Source: Flavobacterium sp. UBA7680
Lineage (GTDB): Bacteria; Bacteroidota; Bacteroidia; Flavobacteriales; Flavobacteriaceae
Assembly (NCBI RefSeq): GCF_002482975.1
Contig: NZ_DLHA01000032.1
Span: forward strand, 186,001-250,000
Reading direction: 5' to 3'
Length of the DNA: 64,000 nucleotides
Part shown: positions 8,668 through 14,770 of the stretch, piece after piece
How the letters are laid out: each line of letters opens with the position of its first letter
Position numbering within the stretch: position 1 is the stretch's first letter
Position numbers and translations under genes: made by a program
The notes under the pieces: generated by a model
Database searches by the model: none
What the model was told of the DNA's origin: nothing
What the model saw: only the letters and a program-made list of their open reading frames with translations

Positions 8668-8741
8668 CAAAAGTATTTCGATAACCCTTCTTACGAAATG
8701 AGAAAACAGTCCAAACGGACGAACTTAGAGGTGAAACGGAC
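8668..8741 (-). promoter_or_regulatory. Control region of the epoxide hydrolase gene
   Basis: Coding-strand -7 box TACTTTTG (8668-8675) with GGAC repeats on plus at 8717-8720 and 8738-8741, 21 bp apart. The flanking blocks TCAGTTAATTTCTTCGTCAA (plus, 8651-8670) and GGTGAAACGGAC are near-identical to the 6.3-kb control region. Confidence 0.6.
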
Positions 8742-8796
8742 AGTCTTGAAGTTAGGAGTTTTGAATTATGAATTAGGAGTTTAAAATGTGAATAAC

Positions 8797-8916
8797 TTAA
8801 CCGCAAAGTGCGCAATGATTTTGGCTCGTAAGACTTAGTATAAACGCAAAGTTCGCAAAGCTTTGTAAATAAAACTTTGCGAACCTTGCGTAAACCATAG
8901 CGTCCTTTGCGGTTAA
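8797..8916. repeat. GCAAAG-family inverted repeat, copy 2
   Basis: Ends TTAACCGCAAAG and CTTTGCGGTTAA are inverted copies. The interior resembles 6441-6570. It lies in the 332-bp gap between the SDR stop and the epoxide hydrolase control region; no gene is present. Confidence 0.82.
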
Positions 8917-8955
8917 AAAAATCAACTCATAACTTATAACTAATAATTCATAACT

Positions 8956-9699
8956 TTAAGAAAGAACCATTCCCCCATCCATAATAAAATCTGCTCCGGT
9001 GATGAATTTTGCGGCTTCACTGCTTACATACGAAACCATTTTGGCTACATCTTCGGATTTTCCCATTTGCTTTAAAGGCACTTTTTCGATAACCATATCC
9101 ATAATACCATTTACAGTGGCTTCATCTAAACCAACTTTTTTCATGACTTCAGTTTGGGTTGGACCCGGACTAACCGAATTCACCCTGATTTTTCTAGGCG
9201 CTAATTCTAAAGCTGCTGATTTCATAACCGAATTCAAAGCGGTTTTACTAGCCGAATAAACTGAAGATCCCGGCCCCGGCATACTGGCAGTATTCGAAGA
9301 AAGAAAAACTACCGATGCACCATCATTCAAAATGGGAATAAATCGGCTTAATGTGAAATACGCACCTTTGAAGTTTACATCCATAATGCTGTCAAATTGT
9401 TCTTCTGATGCTTGTTCGATATTTCCTAAACCGGCAATTCCGGCATTGATGAAAAGAATATCCACTTTTCCAAAATCCTGTTTAACCTTTAAAGCCAGAC
9501 TTTCAATATCTGAAATACTCGATTGATCTGATGTTATTGCTGTAACGCCTAATTCCAGTGCTGCTTTTTCAATTGCTTCTTTTCTTCTTCCGGTAATAAT
9601 AACTTGTGCTCCTTGTTCTTTTAGTTGTTTTGCTGTAGCGTATCCTATACCGCTGTTTCCGCCTGTTATTACGGCTACTTTATCTTTTAAATTGTCCAT
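8956..9699 (-). CDS. SDR-family NAD(P)-dependent oxidoreductase
   Basis: 247 residues, classical SDR size. The cofactor motif is TGGNSGIGYA (TGxxxGIG) near residues 13-22, followed by ITGRR, which suggests NADP(H) preference through the arginines. The active site includes FLSSNTAS (Ser) and YSASKTAL (YxxxK). C-terminal PGPTQTEV and FITGADFIMDGG are typical of the FabG-like group. The substrate cannot be inferred. It is the first gene of the leftward stress cluster and has its own 446-bp upstream region shared with the kai operon. Confidence 0.93.
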   Translation of the reverse strand: MDNLKDKVAVITGGNSGIGYATAKQLKEQGAQVIITGRRKEAIEKAALELGVTAITSDQSSISDIESLALKVKQDFGKVDILFINAGIAGLGNIEQASEEQFDSIMDVNFKGAYFTLSRFIPILNDGASVVFLSSNTASMPGPGSSVYSASKTALNSVMKSAALELAPRKIRVNSVSPGPTQTEVMKKVGLDEATVNGIMDMVIEKVPLKQMGKSEDVAKMVSYVSSEAAKFITGADFIMDGGMVLS

Positions 9700-10092
9700 T
9701 TTTATATGTTTTAATTAATGGGACAAAGTTAAATTGCAAAAGGTATTCCTTTTTTAAAGGTATCATAGAGTATACTTCAAAGTTTTTTGTTTACAAAGCC
9801 AGTTTCTGTAAAAACCCTTCTTATATTACTTATATTTCAGTTGTTCGGAAATCCCGAATTACTTCTTTGAAATACTGCTCACCTCATTAAAAAAGAATTA
9901 TCAATAGATTTTAACATTTAAATATTCCCAAAAATCAATTTCAGTCAAAACTGAAAAATTACTGTTAAATCTTCAAATTGATTTTGCAATTATTTGGTTA
10001 AAATTCTCCGATTTATTCATATTTAAACCTCAATTTTCTTAATTTATTTCTAAAACTTCATTAAACACCTGTTAAATATTAACAAGATTCCA
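9700..10092. other. Intergenic region between divergent SDR and kai operons
   Basis: No gene is seen. On the minus strand TAACTTTG (9724-9731) fits a -7 box for the SDR gene. Just upstream of it, two AAGGTAT half-sites (9740-9746 and around 9755-9762) precede GAGTATAC, a plausible regulator site. The remainder is AT-rich without clear structure. Confidence 0.4.
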
Positions 10093-10122
10093 TTGTAAGT
10101 ACTGTAAGAAAACGTATATTTG
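10093..10122 (+). promoter_or_regulatory. Promoter of the kai operon
   Basis: TTG at 10093-10095 and a perfect Bacteroidota -7 box TATATTTG at 10115-10122 are separated by 19 nt. The predicted transcript start lies about 15-20 nt before the GTG start codon at 10146. Confidence 0.7.
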
Positions 10123-10145
10123 AGATAATACTGAATTTTATTATC

Positions 10146-11819
10146 GTGCAAGAAAAAACAAACTCACATCATTTTATATTTCCAAAAACTCCAACAGGAG
10201 TTGACGGACTAGACGAAATTACAGAAGGCGGATTTCCGCAAGGACGCCCTACTTTAATCTGCGGTGGCGCCGGATGCGGAAAAACATTATTGTCAATGCA
10301 GTTCCTTATTAAAGGTATTACAGAATATGGTGAAACCGGAGTTTTCATGTCTTTTGAAGAACCTTCGGATGATCTTACTTTAAATGTAAAATCTCTTGGC
10401 TTTGATCTCGAACAACTCAAAAAAGATAAAAAACTCGTAGTAGATCACGTTCGCGTCGAAAGATCAGAAATTGAAGAAGCCGGAGAATACGATCTTGACG
10501 GTTTATTTATACGATTAGGCCACGCTATCGATTCTATAAAAGCAACACGCGTTGTATTAGATACTATCGAATCTTTATTTGCAGGTCTTGACAATCAGGC
10601 CATTTTGAGAGCCGAATTACGAAGATTATTTCATTGGCTTAAAACAAAAGGCGTTACAGCGATTATTACGGGAGAACGCGGAGAAGCAACTTTAACCCGT
10701 CAAGGGTTAGAAGAATATGTTTCTGACTGCGTAATTGTTCTCGATCATCGTGTTATTGAACAAGTTTCTACCAGAAGACTCCGCATTGTAAAATACAGAG
10801 GTTCAACACACGGAACAAACGAATATCCGTTTTTAATTGATGAAGAAGGTATTTCGGTACTTCCTATTACATCGTTAAAACTCGATAACGAAGTTTCTTC
10901 AGATATTATTTCTACCGGAGTTCCCGGACTAAATGATATGTTTCATGAAGGAGGTTTCTATCGCGGAAGTAACATCTTAATATCAGGAACTGCCGGAACT
11001 GCTAAAACAACCGTTGCATGTTATTTTGCCAATCAACAATGCGAAAATAACGAAAGAACTATTTATTTCGCTTTTGAAGAATCTCCGCAGCAATTGGTTC
11101 GTAATATGAAATCAATTGGTATCGATCTGGACAAACACATCAAAAAAGGCATTTTGCAAATACACTCTTCACGTCCGTCATTAAATGGTCTTGAACTGCA
11201 TTTGCTTACGCTTCGAAAAATGATCAAGGAGTTTCAGCCTACCACTATTATTATCGATCCTATTAGTAATCTTATTTCGGTGGGAAGCGAACACGAAGTT
11301 CGTTCTATGCTGGTAAGGCTCATTGATATGCTCAAAGCCAATAATATTACGGCAATGTTTACGTCATTAAACAAACAAACCGATAATTTCAGACCAGATT
11401 TAGCCGAAGAATCCGTATCTTCATTAGTAGATACCTGGATTACCGTTCGTGATATGGAAGGCGTTGGCGAAAGAAACCGCGGCATTTTTATTATCAAAGC
11501 CAGAGGAATGGGACATTCTAACCAAGTAAGGGAATTTGTGATTACCAGTAACGGAATCGAATTACTCGATGTAGAATTAGGTCCGCAGGGAATCCTGACC
11601 GGAGCCGCCAGAAAATCACATCAGTTTAAGAAAACCATTTCTGATATTAAACTACAAAATGAAATAAGCCGAAAAGACCGTGAAATCGAACGCAAACGTA
11701 AAGTCCTTGAAGCCAATATTGAAGCCTTGAGAACCGAATTTGAATCGGCAGAAGAAGAACTGAGTATCCTGAAAGCAACAGAAGAATTGCAGGAAAAACT
11801 GTCTTCTAAGAAAAAATAA
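10146..11819 (+). CDS. kaiC: KaiC-like double RecA-domain ATPase
   Basis: 557 residues, two tandem KaiC/RecA domains as in cyanobacterial KaiC. The first P-loop is GGAGCGKT (40-47), followed by FMSFEEPSDD (catalytic Glu pair). The second is GTAGTAKTT near 281-289, followed by FAFEESPQQ. The region corresponding to the S431/T432 phosphosite of cyanobacterial KaiC reads SVSSLVDTW (Ser425, Ser426), so phosphorylatable residues remain. The C-terminal ~60 residues are a charged coiled coil. The start is GTG; the kai promoter and the N-terminal match support it. It heads a kaiC-kaiB-kaiB-kinase-regulator operon. No kaiA is present, so a hallmark circadian clock is not implied. Confidence 0.95.
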   Translation: MQEKTNSHHFIFPKTPTGVDGLDEITEGGFPQGRPTLICGGAGCGKTLLSMQFLIKGITEYGETGVFMSFEEPSDDLTLNVKSLGFDLEQLKKDKKLVVDHVRVERSEIEEAGEYDLDGLFIRLGHAIDSIKATRVVLDTIESLFAGLDNQAILRAELRRLFHWLKTKGVTAIITGERGEATLTRQGLEEYVSDCVIVLDHRVIEQVSTRRLRIVKYRGSTHGTNEYPFLIDEEGISVLPITSLKLDNEVSSDIISTGVPGLNDMFHEGGFYRGSNILISGTAGTAKTTVACYFANQQCENNERTIYFAFEESPQQLVRNMKSIGIDLDKHIKKGILQIHSSRPSLNGLELHLLTLRKMIKEFQPTTIIIDPISNLISVGSEHEVRSMLVRLIDMLKANNITAMFTSLNKQTDNFRPDLAEESVSSLVDTWITVRDMEGVGERNRGIFIIKARGMGHSNQVREFVITSNGIELLDVELGPQGILTGAARKSHQFKKTISDIKLQNEISRKDREIERKRKVLEANIEALRTEFESAEEELSILKATEELQEKLSSKKK

Positions 11820-11824
11820 ACGAA

Positions 11825-12118
11825 ATGAAAAAAGAAGTAGCCGAATGGCAATTATTGCTCTATATAGCAGGCCAAACGCCCAAATCGATCAAGGCACTTG
11901 AAAATATAAAAAAGTACGCCGAAGAACATTTAAAAGGAAAATACAGCATCGAGATTATCGATTTGCTGAAAAATCCGCAATTGGCAGAAGGCGATCAAAT
12001 TTTGGCTGTACCAACCCTGGTGAGAAAATTTCCTGAGCCTATCCGTAAAATTATAGGTGACCTTTCAAATGAAGAAAGAGTGCTTGTAGGACTTAATATT
12101 AAACCTATAAACACTTAA
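11825..12118 (+). CDS. kaiB: KaiB-like protein 1
   Basis: 97 residues, thioredoxin-like KaiB fold. It begins WQLLLYIAGQTPKSIKALENI and contains the family signature AVPTLVRKFPEPIRKIIGDLS, which is close to cyanobacterial KaiB. It starts 5 bp after the kaiC stop. KaiB binds KaiC and, in cyanobacteria, changes fold to do so. The strong signature suggests it retains KaiC binding. Confidence 0.93.
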   Translation: MKKEVAEWQLLLYIAGQTPKSIKALENIKKYAEEHLKGKYSIEIIDLLKNPQLAEGDQILAVPTLVRKFPEPIRKIIGDLSNEERVLVGLNIKPINT

Positions 12119-12120
12119 TC

Positions 12121-12417
12121 ATGGAAGATTCATCTGATGGCACAAGTACAACCAAACATAAGTTCAAACTTTTTGTTTCAGGTATGTCTGTTAAATCAGG
12201 ACATGCAATCGAAAATTTACGCAGAATATGCGACACTTATCTCAAAGGAAACTACGAATTAGAAATCGTAGACATCAGCAGGGATAAAGAACAGGCCGTG
12301 ATACATCAGATAGTAGCGATTCCTACGTTATTAAAAATAAATCCCGAGCCCAAAAGAATCATTTTAGGTGATTTATCAGATAAGGATAAAGTACTGAGAA
12401 TATTAAATTTAAGTTAG
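12121..12417 (+). CDS. KaiB-like protein 2
   Basis: 98 residues, a divergent paralogue of the preceding KaiB: FVSGMSVKSGHAIENLRRIC and AIPTLLKINPEPKRIILGDLS. It starts 2 bp after the first KaiB stop, so translation is coupled. The PTLxK and ILGDLS positions are kept, but the N-terminal strand differs. Two KaiB copies after one KaiC suggest distinct roles, such as different KaiC states or the adjacent kinase; that is inference. Confidence 0.9.
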   Translation: MEDSSDGTSTTKHKFKLFVSGMSVKSGHAIENLRRICDTYLKGNYELEIVDISRDKEQAVIHQIVAIPTLLKINPEPKRIILGDLSDKDKVLRILNLS

Positions 12418-12420
12418 AAT

Positions 12421-13677
12421 TTGGAGGTTACCGATAAAAATATAGAAGATTTATTGACCGAAATTGCGTCATTAAAAGAGCAGCTTTACGAAGCCAACAG
12501 TATAGTCGAAGCCATAAAAGAAGGAGATGTAGATGCCCTCGTAGTAAACACTAACGGAGTTCCGCAACTTTATTCCCTAGAAACGGCCGATTATACGTAC
12601 CGACTTCTTATAGAAAAGTTCCGGCAAGGTGCGCTTAGTATTTCGCGCAAAGGACTCATATTGTATTGCAACGATTATTTTTCAGAACTCGTTGGCATTC
12701 CTTCAGAGCAAATTATTGGCACGTATTTAAATGAATATTTTGATAATCCCACGCAGTTTGTTCAGCTTGTTCAGGCGCTTCGATACGGAATCGCTACGCA
12801 CGAAATTCTTTTTAAATCAAATAACGATAAAGAAACTTTTCCTGCTTATATCGCCTTAACTGATCTCGAACCCGCAGTAGAAGCCATTGGAATCGTAATT
12901 ACCGATTTAACCGAAAAGAAAAAACACGAAGAAGCTCTAATTCGTCATCAGGAAGAATTAGAACAAAAAATCAAAGAGTTAAACCGAATCAATACCAATC
13001 TCGAAGAATTTATTCATGTTATCTCGCACGATTTAAAAGAACCGCTTCGGAAAATTGTAATGCACAATGATAGAATTGACGGAAGTTACCTTTCTGAAAC
13101 CGATGCCAAATCAATGAATGTTTTAAAATCATCGGCATTGCGCTTGAATTCACTTGTAGATGATTTGGTTCAATATTCGTCGCACACGGCGCAGGAAGAA
13201 CGAACCGAAATTGATTTGAAAACCATAATTGCCGAAGTCATCGAAGATCTCGAAATTATTATTACCGATAAAAAAGCCGATATTCAAATAGGAAAACTTC
13301 CTGCCATAAAAGCCTCTAAAGTCCAAATCCGACAGCTTTTTGGAAACCTGATTACCAACGCTATAAAGTATAGCAAAGAAGCCGTTTCGCCGTTTATAGA
13401 AATTTATCAAGCCGAAAATTTAAACACCGAAATGCCAAATCAAAACGTTAAATTTGTTAAGATACAAATCAAAGACAACGGAATTGGCATGGAAACGAGC
13501 CATCTTCTTAAAATTTTTACCATTTTTCAGCGCCTTCACGCCCGAAACGAATATTCAGGAAACGGAATTGGTCTTGCGATTTGTAAAAAAATCATGGAAA
13601 ACCATTCCGGAAACATAACCGTCGAAAGTACGCTCAACGAAGGCACAACATTTAATCTTTACTTTCCAATTGTATAA
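12421..13677 (+). CDS. PAS-domain sensor histidine kinase of the kai operon
   Basis: 418 residues with no membrane segment, so probably cytoplasmic. A short coiled coil (residues 1-35) is followed by a PAS domain (~60-170), a second coiled coil, the dimerisation/phospho-acceptor box with His203 (HVISHDLKEPLRKI), and a HATPase with N box LFGNLITNAIKYS and G boxes DNGIGM and GNGIGLAICKKIM. The start is TTG, 3 bp after the kaiB2 stop; no better in-frame ATG is nearby, and coupling is likely. It resembles phytochrome-type kinases that pair with Rcp1-like regulators. Confidence 0.9.
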   Translation: MEVTDKNIEDLLTEIASLKEQLYEANSIVEAIKEGDVDALVVNTNGVPQLYSLETADYTYRLLIEKFRQGALSISRKGLILYCNDYFSELVGIPSEQIIGTYLNEYFDNPTQFVQLVQALRYGIATHEILFKSNNDKETFPAYIALTDLEPAVEAIGIVITDLTEKKKHEEALIRHQEELEQKIKELNRINTNLEEFIHVISHDLKEPLRKIVMHNDRIDGSYLSETDAKSMNVLKSSALRLNSLVDDLVQYSSHTAQEERTEIDLKTIIAEVIEDLEIIITDKKADIQIGKLPAIKASKVQIRQLFGNLITNAIKYSKEAVSPFIEIYQAENLNTEMPNQNVKFVKIQIKDNGIGMETSHLLKIFTIFQRLHARNEYSGNGIGLAICKKIMENHSGNITVESTLNEGTTFNLYFPIV

Positions 13678-13678
13678 A

Positions 13679-14083
13679 ATGCCACAAAAAAACAACCTAC
13701 ATATCATTATCGCCGAAGATGACTTTGATGACGCTGACGTTATCTGTGAAACCTTCAACCAAAACCCAAATTTCGGGAAAGTAAGCCTTGTAGCCAATGG
13801 CGAAGAACTGCTTAATTACCTAAAAGACAGTTCAAACGAAAACCCCGACGTGATCCTGACCGATATCAACATGCCCATTGTCGACGGCATCGAAGCCTTA
13901 CAGCAAATTTTAAACAATTCAGACTTAAAAAACATTCCCTGCTTTGTTTATTCCACCAGCATAAATCCGTCGTACAAAGAAAAATGCGACGATCTGGGCG
14001 TAAAAGCCTATCTTATAAAACCCTATTCTTTTGAGGCTTTCGCCGAAATTCCAAAGACAATTTTGAGTATTATCGAAGCTTAG
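13679..14083 (+). CDS. Rcp1-like single-domain response regulator
   Basis: 134 residues, receiver domain only. The acidic pair is in IIIAEDDFDDADV, the phospho-acceptor Asp62 in ILTDINMP, and the conserved Lys114 in LIKPYSFEAF. There is no output domain, so it must act through protein contact. I chose the ATG at 13679 rather than the TTG at 13670, which lies inside the kinase stop region. It ends the kai operon and is presumably phosphorylated by the preceding kinase. Confidence 0.9.
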   Translation: MPQKNNLHIIIAEDDFDDADVICETFNQNPNFGKVSLVANGEELLNYLKDSSNENPDVILTDINMPIVDGIEALQQILNNSDLKNIPCFVYSTSINPSYKEKCDDLGVKAYLIKPYSFEAFAEIPKTILSIIEA

Positions 14084-14121
14084 GTTTTCATTTCCATTTC
14101 TTATATTCGTATTTGATTTTT

Positions 14122-14205
14122 AAGGAGCTATTTCCAGCTATCCGCTATATCTTTTGCGCCGAACCCCGGCACAAAAGGATGTCGCTCCTATCTGGGCTAG
14201 GACAC
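14122..14205 (+). ncRNA. Candidate structured RNA with pseudoknot-like pairing
   Basis: A strong hairpin CTTTTGCGCCG / CGGCACAAAAG spans 14151-14177. Around it, GGAGC (14124-14128) can pair with GCTCC (14184-14188), and CCAG (14134-14137) with CTGG (14192-14195). The order A-B-A'-B' makes an H-type pseudoknot. It lies just downstream of the kai operon. I recall similar GCTATTTCC...GGGCTAGG elements between flavobacterial genes but cannot verify this; it may be a dispersed repeat or a transcribed 3' element. Confidence 0.5.
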
Positions 14206-14289
14206 TCATTTTCATAAGAAGATTTTGTGGAAATTTGATTTAGAAGTAAATATTAAAAGTAATATTTTTCTTATAATAATATTTTTAAT

Positions 14290-14297
14290 TATATTTG
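14290..14297 (+). promoter_or_regulatory. -7 box upstream of the leader RNA and small ORF
   Basis: TATATTTG fits TAnnTTTG exactly; no clear TTG lies at the expected -33 distance. The predicted start, near 14304, would include the structured leader (14338-14412) in the transcript. Confidence 0.4.
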
Positions 14298-14300
14298 AAC

Positions 14301-14436
14301 TTCTTAAATCTTCACATTAAGACGACATCAAAATTTGCCCTTGTACTATGTAGTAAAGTTTCGAAAGGACTTTAACGCCGTGAAGAAGCGTAAGACTGCT
14401 AAGGTACGAGGGTTTTATTCTTAAATTCTTCACATT
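14301..14436. repeat. Imperfect direct repeat flanking the leader RNA
   Basis: TTCTTAAATCTTCACATTA (14301-14319) and TTCTTAAATTCTTCACATTA (14417-14436) match except for one inserted T. They bracket the candidate RNA at 14338-14412, and the second copy ends directly at the ATG of the next gene. Confidence 0.65.
14338..14412 (+). ncRNA. Candidate structured leader RNA
   Basis: A closing stem pairs CCCTTGTAC (14338-14346) with GTACGAGGG (14404-14412), nine pairs with one G-U. Inside, TAAAGT and ACTTTA form a second stem around a TTCGAAAGG loop. A purine-rich GTGAAGAAGCGTAAGACTGC segment follows. The layout resembles a compact cis-regulatory or mobile RNA. It is 24 nt upstream of the 77-residue ORF. 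I do not recognise the family. Confidence 0.5.
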
Positions 14437-14670
14437 ATGAGTAACAAACCCCTTTCCAAAGAAGCCGAAATCAGGCTAACCAATTTCTTCAATCAAACCG
14501 TAGCGCCAGAACAAATGGCAAAAGCCTTAAGGCAAGCAAATTATGTTCTTTCGTTAAGTTTGATAAGAGAAAACGAAACCCTGCAGCAAGAAATAATGAA
14601 ACTAGAAAATAGTTTTTACTGGCTCAATGAACTAGCCGAGATTTTGAATCCTTATTTGGATGTGGAGTAA
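14437..14670 (+). CDS. Small protein of unknown function (77 aa)
   Basis: The 77 residues (MSNKPLSKEAEIRLTNFF...) are largely helical with a short amphipathic C-terminal half (LQQEIMKLENSFYWLNELAEIL). It has no signal peptide, cysteines or known motif. Its ATG lies 24 nt after the structured leader, and a bidirectional terminator follows the stop. It marks the left edge of the AT-rich defence-like island. It could be a small regulator or accessory protein, but nothing in the sequence shows which. Confidence 0.65.
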   Translation: MSNKPLSKEAEIRLTNFFNQTVAPEQMAKALRQANYVLSLSLIRENETLQQEIMKLENSFYWLNELAEILNPYLDVE

Positions 14671-14693
14671 AAGGTCATTTTTTATTTAAATGT

Positions 14694-14728
14694 AAAACCC
14701 TCAATTTGTAATAAAAATTGAGGGTTTT
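14694..14728. terminator. Bidirectional terminator
   Basis: AAAACCCTCAATTT (14694-14707) and AAATTGAGGGTTTT (14715-14728) form a perfect 14-bp stem with A and T runs on both sides. It lies between the convergent small ORF and the GIY-YIG/helicase gene, so it can serve both. Confidence 0.85.
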
Positions 14729-14770
14729 AATTTTATCTTTTATGTGAAAAGAATTGTTCCTTAAATAATC

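Noticed and set aside
10146..14083. Complete circadian clock
   Set aside because: KaiA is absent and the kinase lacks a SasA-type KaiB-like domain; only a Kai-related signalling operon is supported.
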